Shown: piece by piece, positions 22,873-33,834 of the stretch
Layout: every line of letters starts with the position of its first letter
Numbering within the stretch: the first letter of the stretch is position 1
Source of the DNA: Spirometra erinaceieuropaei
Lineage: Eukaryota; Platyhelminthes; Cestoda; Diphyllobothriidea; Diphyllobothriidae
NCBI GenBank assembly: GCA_902702965.1
Contig: CACRXP010000006.1
Span: forward strand, 1,444,755 to 1,508,754
DNA length: 64,000 nucleotides
Reading direction: 5' to 3'
Notes under the pieces: generated by a model
Told to the model about the DNA's origin: nothing
Databases searched by the model: none
Seen by the model: the letters and a program-made list of their open reading frames with translations, nothing else
Program-made: the position numbers and the translations under genes

Positions 22873-24699
22873 ATCAACCCCCAAGCTTTTCCAAGGTAAG
22901 AAAACACCAGGTAATTTGAATACTGAATATGGTGAAGAGCAGACTCAACAACAAGAAAACGAAGGTCGATCTGGAGACCATGCAGATTTTAGAGGTGAAC
23001 AATGTTGATAACTACCAGTGCCTCTGAGGCTCTTGTGGGGATCATAGAGACAGCTTCAAGAACCAGCCACTGCAAACTGACTCTCAGTTCTGAGTGTTAT
23101 CTCGTCAGTTGACAACCTTCCAAGCCACGGCTCATAGCGCGTCGTGATAGATTCAAGCACCTCCTACTTGTTATATTGAGAGATGTGTCGTGCACATAGA
23201 TTCCCTAGCGTCCCCCTCGCTCTCACATCCCTCTTTCATGCATCAGTCTACCGTCCGGGTTTGGCAACCGGTGATAAGACTGGACGCCGCCTGGAAGCCC
23301 ACTTCAGGGCGTGCGATCGCGCCCTTTCAGCGACACACTCGGACTCAGCACAGATTGATTTACCCGTGCTGTGAGCTATTCTGACTCAGTTTTGGTCCAG
23401 CGCATCTGCAGTGCAGCCCTGTCTAGGGTCCACGCATTACATCGCAGGCGCAAAAGCGTAAACAATCAACAGGGAGTTACACACCTCAACCCATCTAGCA
23501 TTCATTTCGTGCCGTTTGTCAGTGTCTTACTGACAGTATGAATATCGCTTGTAATCATTACGTCAGCAACTTATGTGACGTTTACGCTTCGGCGAATCGG
23601 TTTCATGTAAAGCAAGTGACTCTCGCACTTATGACTCCCCTAGACGGTGACTTTAAAGCCGCACAAATCACTTGGCACAAATTCACCACAGCCGTTGGGA
23701 CTCGGACTCTCAGCGGATGGAAGAAAAGGAAACGTTCTTGGCCTCGCGTCACATGTCGCCCAAGTTGACAGCCCTAGCTAGTCGACACCCAACCCACACT
23801 CCCGGGGAAATCGATTCAATCTATTTCTGAGCAAGTTTGAATCTCAAAAGTCGTTAGGACCACCCAAGTGCAAGAGTGTATATGTCATATTGTTAACTAA
23901 CTAATCAATATTGCCCGTTCTTTTTAACTTGAGCCGATGACAAAACTTGCAGCGGATAGCAAATGCGGGCAGTCACATCGCACAGCACACATGACTACCT
24001 AGATGAACCAATCCTATTCCAGTTGCTCCCTTCCTGACGGCGGTCTGTTTAAGGAGAATGCAATACATATTTTGTCTGCTGCCGACCTTGCCTTCTGATG
24101 CCTCTTAGGATTTGGCCGGATTGTGTGCCCTTATCACTTAAAAGTAAAGCCAGCAGCGCCATAGATTGGTGACTATGGCATTCTGCTGGAATGAGGAAAC
24201 CCAAAAGATGTCCTTTTAACAGCATCTGTGTCTGCCAGTCCCCAAAGCTCCAAACACAAAGTATCAAGTGTCAGATAACGCGCCATGAGGCAGGATGCCT
24301 CAGGAGATGAAGATTACTCAGCTCCGGTTAAGTGCACCTGATAAGAACACTTAGGGGCCCTGTATTCACCTCCGATGTTGACCTACTGAGCGTACTCCAT
24401 GACAAGTTGCGCAATGCACTCATTAAGCGCGCTGCCAGACATAGCAACACTGATTATAATGATTTATTACAGGAGTAGGTTTACGTGACCCTGAAACTCC
24501 ACAGCTCTTGAGAAAGGCAGAAAATATTTTGGGTAACTGTAGGTTCGCTTCCTCAATTCCTCAGCAACCGTTTTCACAACGCATGCCAGTTGACCGACAG
24601 ATGGTTTTTGTAGTCGCATGAGTTGCTTCACAGAAGCAAGTAGACCTCGCTGAGAAAATCACGAACCTAAGAAACATTGTTTCTTACTCAGTCAACGAG
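22873..24699. other. Intergenic, no recognisable gene
   Basis: Only short frames were seen. A 76-codon ATG frame at 23538-23768 has no recognisable domain, signal or splice context. Confidence 0.5.
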
Positions 24700-24960
24700 T
24701 TTTCAGTTGGGCACAGGAATATCAACGCTCTGTAGTGCAGGTGCCGTTTTCCTAAATTCTAGGAAAGTTAGAAGGGGATGTGATTTAGACCTAGGACTAG
24801 GGCTAAGGTTGGCGGTAGGATCAGAATTATGGAGGTTAGCGCTTGGAATACAATTAAGGTTATCATTAGAATTAGGGGTAGGATTAAACTTGGGATACGA
24901 ACAGAAGTACCCGCTGTAATTTAGCGCGAGGCCATCTGTGGTACGGGGAGCCCATATTTA
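24700..24960 (+). repeat. Degenerate telomere-like repeat tract
   Basis: From about 24765 to 24900 the plus strand is a run of diverged TTAGGG-type units (GACCTAGGACTAGGGCTAAGG, AGGTTATCATTAGAATTAGG, GGGGTAGGATTAAACTTGGG). It is followed by a tail, AATTTAGCGCGAGGCCATCTGTGGTACGG, related to tails at about 7640-7670 and 10400-10430. The period is about six but heavily substituted, so it is an old interstitial array, not a chromosome end. The 80-codon frame across it is an artefact of the repeat. Confidence 0.7.
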
Positions 24961-27900
24961 CGTGTCCGACTCAAAATCTAAATCTTTAGACATCTGAGCT
25001 TCTGCAATAGCCAAATCAACTTCGATGAACGGTTTTAAATAGGAGATAGGGAAAGACGTTTCATGTTCTCTCCCCTATTGTTAACAAACCGGTGTTCTTT
25101 TACCTAACTTATCAAAAAAACCGAGAAACGGTCCTCACCGCTGGTAGGGGTGACTACAGTTTACATAAGGAAATGGTATCCATACACGTGGAAACTGGTA
25201 GGCCGGACAGGTACATAATGACGCCTTCAAGGTGCATCGTTTCGGCTCGGCAATCATCCTATTCTGAATGCACTCACCACTAGGGTTCGATTTATTCTGC
25301 GTTAGGTTTAGCGTTTAGACTAAGAGTCAGTAGCTCCGCATCCTGCGCGATCTCGGTCCCCTGCGTCTGAAACTCGCGGTGCGTTTGTTCTGTCGCTGTA
25401 CACTACATAGCCACTATACTCCCATCCCAGCGGTACACCATGGTACACCGAATTTCATAACTCATATTGCCCAAGTTAGGCATGCAAGCAAAGAAGACAA
25501 TTCTGTTATTAGTCCAATTTACTTGGGTGATTTTTTCCAAATGTGTCCCACCGAATGTCGTTGTGTGCACTACTGTCCGTCACTCTCTCAATGAATTTCT
25601 CTGTGACCGGATCACCGATGCAGAGTTTTTCAGTGATTCCGTTGTCGACCGGTACATAAATCCTTTTATTACCGTTCGTCGAAGACAACATACCTCCTGC
25701 GACTGACTGTGGCCTACAATTCAATTATCCACACTCATGGTCCGTGATCGGTCACGCTTGATTTGGGCTTTTGAAACGTTCTCAGGTGAACATTCGTTAT
25801 TGCTTATGTGTCTGTTATCATACTGGGAGCTTGTTTTTTTCTACAATGACCCCCTAACCAGTTTAACGAACTACCGACTCATGTTCTGTTTGCCTAGATT
25901 CTATGCCGACTGCCGCCCTGAGTATAAAACAACCCCTAGTCTCACCGCCGTTACATTAATCTCAGCTTATCGTGAACTCTCTATGTGGAGATAATGTCTG
26001 AACCTTACATGAGGAACACAGATGCCCCGCACTAAAACCAAAGATCCTTAAAATTCCCCTTAATCAGGCCTTTCACCTCTGCATGCAAAAAGCATCATCA
26101 GGTAGTTCAACAGATGCTGGACTCCACCTCAGCATCTACTTATCAAGTAGGCGGCTGTCGTTTCCCGCCTACATGACGGCTACCGAGCACTTAATTTGTT
26201 TTTATTTCCAATTCATCACCTACTCCCACATATCCTAGACGTCGCCTTGTTTCTGAGTGGTAGGGGAGTGTTTCCTAAAACTCGACTGTTTCGTGCTCGA
26301 AACGGCTGCTACCACTCCTTTAAATTGCCTGAGTTTGCCCGCAGGTAGTTGGTTTGAAGAATGCTGTTCAAATGTTTCAAAAGGTTCCTACATGCGATCC
26401 TATTAGGTTTGGAGTTGATCTACACCAGCATTTATGATTTAATAGTTGTGAGTTCTTACTTTTCAAGACACGAGGTTTGCCTTCAGCATTATTAAGTAAT
26501 ATCATCCACACAAGCAAGTACCAGTTTGATGTACTATACATGTTCCTCCTTGGTCACGCATTGGAGGTAAATACAATAAAGGTTTTCGACCACCCTTGGT
26601 TCCCCTATCCTTGCAACCTTCAGACAGTTAAAGTAACTCTCGAAGATGAGGAATTCCCACCGCTGCTTCTTTATGAACGGCAGACATAGTAGCGTCCCCT
26701 AAGGACCTTCTGATTTGCTCCAAGGAGACACTTGAGATAATTGAGAATAACTTATGGTTTTGGTGGCACCAATGTGGCACTGGCGAAGGCAATTTCATCC
26801 CCATCTCTGCTCGCATCCACGGTTGGCATGGATAACAGATGTCGTTGGAAATGTACAAGATTGCAAGTCTTCACTGTGTCGCCGGAACAATAATTATCCT
26901 CGTCGCCTGCGACGGTTAAACTACCGCTTCTGTTCAAATGTAGATTCACAGCGCGTGTTCATTTTTACACAGAGCTTAGTCATATATTAGGTTCTCAATT
27001 CTGCTTGCACCAAACTTCTTCTTTTCAAACTTAGTCGAAGGCCTCAGATAAACACAGTCAGTGACAACTGTTTCTGCACTTGATTATCAGATCAAAATTA
27101 TTATATGAGTGGCTATCGGATGCGTTCTGTCAGCGTAAAGCAATTTAATGGCTCGATGGTAATTCCAATTTTGAAATGAAGTTTATCACGCCTCCAGTTA
27201 GGTGATTTAAAACAGTCGCTTATCTGGCAGCCAAGAAATGGTGCCGATAACTTCTGTAATAGCACGACAGGAATTACTACTTGTCTAAATGCGTTCCAGT
27301 ATTTCCACGAGACAAGCATCAATCGGTGTGTCAGCCCCGTCGCTCCAACGTGCTTTAATACTCCTCACTTGCACATGAGTTCATCGAACAGGTTAAGCAC
27401 CAAGCGACCGAAAGTGAGCAGCTTTACAAGCAGTGAATGTGCGGCGGAATTGTTCAGAAATTCTTTAACTCCTCCAAAACAGATATATTTTCTTGTTTAT
27501 ATTACAAAACACATATAAATAGTATCTGTGTACGTCGTCTCGAGTGTCGATATACTGCATAATTTTGCAAGAATACTGTGAACTAAGAAGGTGGGCAGCC
27601 GATAATGTCAGAGAAGCTATATCTAAGAGTCCAAAATTAAAACGGGTCAGATTTATACGAATTATTTGTCAACTAGAATTGTGGTCGATCCCCCATATTA
27701 CATAAATATATGTTGTGTGTGTGTGATGGCTCTGCAACGTCTCAAGCGCATATAAACCGTCCACCCCTGGTGGCTACGCCGCATTACGTATCATGTTGTC
27801 ACAGCTCCTGAGTGGCTAGGACAGGCGTACAGGCAGGCCCTAGGACTGCAAATCACAGGCGACCACAAACCCGTCGATAACCACATCGACTCGTCAGACA
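24961..27900. other. Intergenic, no recognisable gene
   Basis: Several ATG frames of 70-85 codons (for example 25737-25994) lack domains or splice support. No bounded repeat was recognised in nearly 3 kb. Exons of the Ig gene could lie here but I could not identify any. Confidence 0.45.
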
Positions 27901-27904
27901 CACA

Positions 27905-27932
27905 ACTTATAAATAAATAAATAAATAAATTT
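27905..27932. repeat. AAAT microsatellite
   Basis: Five to six perfect AAAT units are visible directly, close to the assembly gap. Such tracts often tail LINE or SINE copies, but none could be assigned here. Confidence 0.85.
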
Positions 27933-27973
27933 TAATTTAATGCCAGTTTACAGGCATTGTCAAGGGAAGCGAT

Positions 27974-28163
27974 NNNNNNNNNNNNNNNNNNNNNNNNNNN
28001 NNNNNNNNNNNNNNNNNNNNNNNNNNNNNNNNNNNNNNNNNNNNNNNNNNNNNNNNNNNNNNNNNNNNNNNNNNNNNNNNNNNNNNNNNNNNNNNNNNNN
28101 NNNNNNNNNNNNNNNNNNNNNNNNNNNNNNNNNNNNNNNNNNNNNNNNNNNNNNNNNNNNNNN
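27974..28163. other. Assembly gap (190 N)
   Basis: A continuous run of N. Frames spanning it are meaningless. The true gap size and content are unknown. Confidence 0.99.
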
Positions 28164-28429
28164 AACCCGCTACGTTTTGAGTCGGGGTATCTGAGGCACT
28201 GTTCGCCGATTGTGGAGGAAAACATTTTATGCTGGTGCCTTTTGTTTCGTCGTATCAAAAGTAACTGAGACATAGTTGTTCTGACGTTCTGACTGTGCTC
28301 GTTACATAGACGCCGCGCCACGAGACCGGCTGCCCTAAAGCTACGCAGGAACAAATCTGGACCGGATTAACCCATGACACGTGTTTCATGGTCACTGCCG
28401 CCACTAACACAGCCGTGGTTATATGTTCA

Positions 28430-29160
28430 GTAATTTCTCAGACAGCTCTTTATTGATCTGTCCAAATTCTCGCCTCAGCGCAAATAACACCCTCTCGCCC
28501 ATTTGGCTGCCCTTTGACACTGTGACGATGTTTTAAGGAGGAGGTCATTAGGACGCCGAAGTTTTTCTGTTCCACAACATTTGAAAGGGACTCCCCGCCA
28601 AGGAAGCAATGAAAGGATCATCCTCCTTACTTTTCCTTCTGATGCGGAGTCTCAGGACCACCCGTTTGTCCACATCAAAATTTAGAAGCCAATGAGCTGA
28701 CCAACTGCTCAGGCGGTTAGAACCTGTCTGGATCAGATCTGATGGTCCTACACGGTTTAAAATCGTCAGCAAATACGACGGCATTGCATTCCAGGTCTTA
28801 GTCACAGTCGTTACCGCAAACTAGGAAGAGCAAGGGCCCTAAGACGGAGCTCAGGAGCACACCACTTAGAATGGGGTTAGGAGGTGACTTGGAAGCATGA
28901 ACACACATGGTATGTGGTCTTCCTGTAAGGATGTTTGCGATCCACACTAAAATCCTGCCAAAATTCGTATTTTCGCAGCAGCAATTCTAGACTTTATAAC
29001 CTCCTCATGAAACTTCATAAAACTCTATCGTTCCCGATTATAGTCTTTAGTGTTTTGGAACCTGGGTATCTTTGCTATACCCGAACTTCACCATCCACTT
29101 GTTTATCAACAAGGCTTGACATCCAATCTCATTAAAAAAGGGTCATCAGTAGATGACAGT
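28430..29160 (-). pseudogene. CR1/jockey-like LINE reverse transcriptase fragment
   Basis: Minus-strand translation in shifting frames gives, in order, an ILVWIANILTGR block, LSGVLLSSVLGPLLFLVCGND (matching the SGVPQGSVLGPLLFLLYIND motif), VVFADDFK with the catalytic Asp pair (about 28762-28773), a WLLNFDVDKRVVLRLR block, and NFGVLMTSSLKH. These are reverse-transcriptase motifs of non-LTR elements of the CR1/jockey type. PQG has become LLS, and stops and frameshifts are frequent, so the copy is inactive. The endonuclease and most of the 3' part are missing. Confidence 0.8.
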
Positions 29161-29199
29161 TAGCTGGAAATGCTGTCTTTGCAATCGGAAATTGTGAAA

Positions 29200-30238
29200 A
29201 TTCTTGTAGACAGAGTGCACTCCATCGTTCGAGAAGCAAATTTTTTTCGTTCTCCTAGAGTAACAATTAGGAAAACGTACAGGCAGAAAAATTTAATCTA
29301 AAATCTATTGGACACTCACACGACAACAATTGATCCGGTGAGGTATAAGGTTAATAGTCCATAGCCAAAGACGACCTGTGAAGTTTACTCAAGTCCTTAA
29401 CTAAAATGAACTGCAAAAGCGGATTAGCAAGGCTCAGTTTGTTTAAACCTACCAATCGTTCTTTGGGCCATTATTTAGAGGCTGGAAATTCTTTCAAAAC
29501 ATTCCGGAGTTAGCGTGTAACAGAATGCGCCACATCACATTATCATTAGAAATAACAATAATTTCAGCATTAATCCTCTCTGCGAGCCATATTATCGTCG
29601 CAAACATCCTTAAAGGTAACACGGATACGCTTAATTTACTTTTTCAGAAAATGAAGTACATGTGAAGGCCGGGGAAAGCTTTAATATCTGCTGCTCACTT
29701 CCTCAAAATTGTAAGACTTTATCAGAATTCCACATACCGATTTAAACGTTATTTTGCACGCAGTAAACGCATCGATAAATTTTTTTGTGCAAGGGTTTTT
29801 TTCATATAGCGATTTCTGACACTATGTCTGTTTTAATCGATCGCTAATCTAGTTTCGTTGCAATATAACAGTCATCTCCTTCTTGTCCATTCCTTTTAAA
29901 CCGCACTGTTTACTTCTAGGTGACTGTAATCACGTGTAACCTTTACCTTGGCTAAATAAGTAAAAGTGTATCCTCGCGAATCTGCATGATTGCAGAAATA
30001 CTCGCTATTATCTTGTATTTAAGAAAAGTTGGTCATTTAAATTAAAAATGGACGAGTTGCCTGATTATACTCATTTCTAAATTCGGATATCACTTAAATG
30101 ACATCCATATTACATTTGCAAAGGTTGTTTTTACTGCGCTCAAATTACTTTTCTTCTGATTTGCTGAAAACATTTTCTTATTGCTTTTGACTGCGCTTAG
30201 ATTTTAACTTTAATAAATTTAAAGTTTCTTTCTTCTAG
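29200..30238. other. AT-rich non-coding, probably intron or upstream of Ig exon
   Basis: No gene was recognised. The last 30 bases are pyrimidine-rich and end in TTTCTTTCTTCTAG, a good acceptor for the exon that follows, so at least the right part is probably intron. Confidence 0.5.
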
Positions 30239-30523
30239 CTGGAGAAGCCCTTACGATTAGCTTCGCTGGACGTCGTCTTCGTAGTCTTCTCCGGGTGAAT
30301 AATGAATACAGTCAGGTCGATGCTGATAGCGATATTTTCTTCTCGGAGAACCCTGGCTATAGTATGGATGATGTTTCAAAGTCTGTCAATCGGTTGTGCG
30401 TTTCGAAAAAAAATCCTGGTGCTGCGGTTTCTGACGAAAAAACTAAGTTCAGATGTGATTTGTTGGCTCAAAGTGGTCTAGGAAAGATTCTTAAAACAGA
30501 GGAAATTAAAATAAATGTTTACG
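30239..30523 (+). CDS. Exon of immunoglobulin-superfamily gene (Ig domain, internal)
   Basis: A 285-base open exon bounded by acceptor TTCTTCTAG and donor G|GTAAGT (30524-30529). It is read as two bases completing a codon, then GEALTISF at what looks like a B strand. It ends with DEKTKFRCDLLAQSGLGK and EEIKINVY, a typical F-G strand end of an Ig domain (Asp...Phe-x-Cys, then a G-strand with alternating hydrophobics). The middle is long and polar (NNEYSQVDADSDIFFSENPG) and no C-strand Trp is obvious, so the domain is divergent. It exits in phase 1, and the leftover G joins AG of the exon at 33182 to make Glu. The frame stays open past the donor to 30663, but that tail is probably intronic. Likely part of a cell-surface adhesion or receptor protein; the specific gene is not recognised. 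Confidence 0.75.
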
Positions 30524-33181
30524 GTAAGTCTGCTTTATTTAAAAGTCTTTTTCAGAATGCGAATATAAAAAGTCTTAGTCGGCTTTCGATTGACCTTAGA
30601 GAGCGATTTCTATGTAAACTTATGTTGCAGTTAAAAGGGATTGCGCAACATATAATACTTTAGTGGGTCTTGTTTTTTGGAATTCGCTGTCCCCTCACTT
30701 TTACAGTGTTGTTTGTGCTTCGCTAATTTTTATAAACCGTCGAAACGGGTCGTCTAATGTTTTGAGGGGGTGTCATATTAGATAACTCGTTTCATTGTGG
30801 CCTTATGTTTTGCAAACCTTTATGCCAACATTCAATCTGCGCGTGCATGAAAAGGCTTGGATACCCTGTTATCTCATTCGCTTTTGAAGCAAAATACAAT
30901 CATTTCATCCTAATGGCGGTGTGTCTATGAACCATAGAAGTTTCAAATCCTTTTACCAAATTGTTAAGCTTTCGAGATTTGAATGTATGAAAGAAGACTA
31001 ATTTACAACTCATGTCAGAGTTTCGAGGGCCCTAAAGTCACTTTCCCAGGCCTTTCAAATTCGCTCACACATTGTCTCTTCATCCAAATCATTGTCAATC
31101 TTTTTTCTCCATGTTTCTCAAATAATATATTTGACTACCTTTTCTGAGTAAATGCTGAATTTTAATTGCTACATCCACAACAATAAAAATTTGAGGTAAC
31201 TGTTTTTTGCAACCTAAAGTTTAATGTTTCATCACGGCCTTTAAAAATTGGCATTTTGTATGTTCTTCCCTTATATTTTGAGGGTTGTACGGAACCCTCA
31301 CTGAAAAAATGCTTTTAAAAAATTTCATTTTTCGCACTCATTAATGACAAAATTTCCGACTGATGGTGCCTTTATGAAGTTTGCGGAATGCAAGCTGGCT
31401 TTCGTACTTCTTATTAAGGCCATAGTTGAGTTCTATATTCAAAAATGTAACGCGATCTATACATCATACTGATGCCTACTAAAAACATTTATGGAATTAC
31501 TGCTCCGGGCATAAGCTCTCACCCTAGAACGAAATGAATTATTTAGATAAGCCGCATCCGCTGACAAACAGAACGTTTTTTAATTCAAATCCTTAAGAGG
31601 AAAGGTATTGACCCATGTGCAATGCACGGCGCGCTAACTGATGTGAGCTTCTTTGTTACTATTTGCAGATATTTTACGCATATGGATTTTTATTCATTCT
31701 CTAGAGCTTTCAAGGAAGAGACCTGCTAAATTTGTACAAAGTCTTGTCGGTCTTTTTCTTAATCTGAAATTTGCGTATAAAATGTAGAATTTCCACTAAA
31801 ATGACGTCTGTTCATCTAACCATCCCATGCTATCGCATCAGAAAATGCGATCTTAATGTGAGGTTTTTCGTCAGACAGCTTTACTTCGCAGATATGATAT
31901 TTCAGTCATCCATCAACCTAACTTATCGGTACTATGCTCAGCTCCCAAACAGATGTGACTTACTCTTGTCGAGATATCTTCATATTCACATGTACTAGTT
32001 TTCTGCACATTTGCACACAAAGCAAATGTTCATTTGACAAGATGCCACCCCTACTTAAATGTCGGACAACTTTCCATGAGTCTAGTGGTTCCGGTGACCA
32101 AAAGCATGTTTTATTTATATATTTATATCATTTCTGTCCCGAATCCCGTTACGGTAACGGTTGTGCCAGGCGGTGAAGATCTTGAGTTGATTTTTGTAGA
32201 ATGGTAAAAGTGCATGTATCAGCCTTTTCTACTAACGGACTACTAACAGGTATCTCTGCCGTCCGGTAATAAGTATTCACGATTAAAAATGAATGCATGG
32301 CCCAAATTCACTTTTCTTAAATCATAAGGTGAGATTCAGACGGAAATCCCACCTTCCAGGATAGCATGTTTGTCCTTTTTGAATGACTTTTTAAACATTT
32401 TACAAAAATGGTACGTTCGGGAGGTAAAAGCGTTGAAGGCAGATGATTACCTTTTCAGAAATTTTCCGCTCTCACTAGGTGAGGCAAAACGTGTGAAGTG
32501 ATGAGCTACCGCATATCCCGTTGAGGGGTTCAATTAACGACACCTCTTTAGGCAAACTGGTTGAGGCGAGTATGAACTAGCCATTTATTTACTGCTTCGA
32601 CCTCTCTAGGCATGTGCAGGCGCAGTAACCGGAGAGACAGGGAGAACCGTCTGTCTGGCTAAATGCAGCATTAGCCTGCATCGATTCTTGGTAGCGCCTC
32701 TGCGACCGTCAGTTAGCTCAGCCAGTTCCATCTGGCTGTCAGTGTTATTCCATTTGGTGACTCTATCAGCACACTCGAGCCTACCAAATGCGGGTGTTTG
32801 AAGGACAGAAAATTTGAGTCTTCAGCTATTCTCCTAGGAAGGCAAATATGGCCCCTCTAAGATTGCTTCTGGTTTAGAAACGCTTTTACATCTGATAACA
32901 TTAGCCTCCCCTCTTTTGACGTGGAACCTACAACGTTTTTTGTCATTTTTGTATGTCGCTACTTATAGCGACTGTAAGTAGACCCTACATGTTTCTGTTT
33001 GGCGGGGCATTTGGCCATTCAGTCAAATAGAATGGCCATCTTTGCCAATGTCTGGCTTCTTTAAATTCCTGCGTGCACTAGTGCTGCCTGCCGAAGCATT
33101 AGTTTAAGCCAGCCTACTGCTTATAGGGTTGCGGAACACCTGGCTGTTTTAACCTGTAGGTCTCCGTGTCTTTTTTGCTAG
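30524..33181 (+). other. Intron between the two Ig exons
   Basis: A 2658-base interval with a GTAAGT donor and a GTCTTTTTTGCTAG acceptor, phase 1 on both sides. AT-rich, with no recognisable repeat element or nested gene. Short frames within it (for example 31771-31998) are not supported. Confidence 0.65.
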
Positions 33182-33297
33182 AGCTTCCGCAAATCTCAAC
33201 AATACCCGAGACAGTGGAAGTGACGGAAGGTGGTTCTGTTAATCTTGAGTGTTCCGCCACTGGTCGTCCCAACCTTGAACTCGTCTGGAAGAAGGCA
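33182..33297 (+). CDS. Exon of immunoglobulin-superfamily gene (start of next Ig domain)
   Basis: A 116-base exon between acceptor TTTTTTGCTAG and donor GTAAGT (33298-33303). After the split Glu codon it reads LPQISTIPETVEVTEGGSVN followed by LECSATGRPNLELVWKKA. This is the A-to-C strand half of an I-set Ig domain: Pro-rich lead, EGGSVNLEC with the B-strand Cys, SATGRP turn, and the C-strand Trp in LVWKK. The exon ends in phase 0, so the domain must be completed by a downstream exon carrying the F-strand Cys, which I could not find in the window. The phase match to 30239-30523 supports one gene. Confidence 0.85.
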
Positions 33298-33394
33298 GTA
33301 AGTAGGCAGTGTATCTTTAAATAATGCTTATGCTCTTTGTCTGCCTTTCCTATCATGCGTACATGTGTGCCTCATCTGCGCAGGTATGAATATG

Positions 33395-33510
33395 TATATA
33401 CTAAGGTCATTCAAGCCTTCAACTTTTAATGACTGACTGACGACGGCTAGCAGGCCGAAAGTTGCTATTCCAATTATCCATGTCTTCGTGAGTATTGCTC
33501 CTTGCCTGTG
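33395..33510 (+). repeat. SINE-like body fragment
   Basis: The string TGACTGACTGACGACGG..AGCAGGCCG, with ATTCC and CATGTCTTCGTGAG following, matches the body of the tRNA-headed repeat at 37425-37592 and the copy at 37820-37935. The head is not preserved. Confidence 0.45.
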
Positions 33511-33674
33511 AGTACCAAGGCGCAACGGGACGAGCAGGTCCCGTAACCTGATCCTTGAACGAAGCTTCTATTATGGTTGATATTCCTGATCGCAACGGGT
33601 TAATGATTAGAACGTTTGGATTCGTCCCTGGGGTATCCAAACTTGGGATCGCCATTTCATCCGCATATAAACAT

Positions 33675-33787
33675 ATATCGCGTTCATCATCTCCCGAAGA
33701 AGACGAAGAAGAGAGGGCGATTTCATAGACCATATTATTTTCAAATTGAAGTTTCTTCATCTTCTTCGGGAAATGATGAACGCGATA
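33675..33787. repeat. Short hairpin of repeat family D
   Basis: The left arm (33675-33711) reads ATCGCGTTCATCATCTCCCG then AAGAAGACGAAGAA. The right arm (33753-33787) is its inverse with only a few mismatches. About 40 bases separate the arms. The same arm motif bounds an element at 36830-37160 and occurs singly at 49025. Acidic and serine-rich ORFs spanning it are by-products. A short AT microsatellite follows at about 33816-33834. Confidence 0.7.
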
Positions 33788-33834
33788 CAATGTCTAGATC
33801 TAGAATCTTTAAGCATATATATATATATATATAT

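Noticed and set aside
27932..28354. Frames of 84-140 codons across the N run
   Set aside because: The translation passes through undefined bases, so it carries no information.
33419..33790. 123-codon minus-strand frame with a Ser run
   Set aside because: The Ser and acidic runs come from the GAAGAAGAC purine repeat of the hairpin, and the rest is SINE-like sequence.
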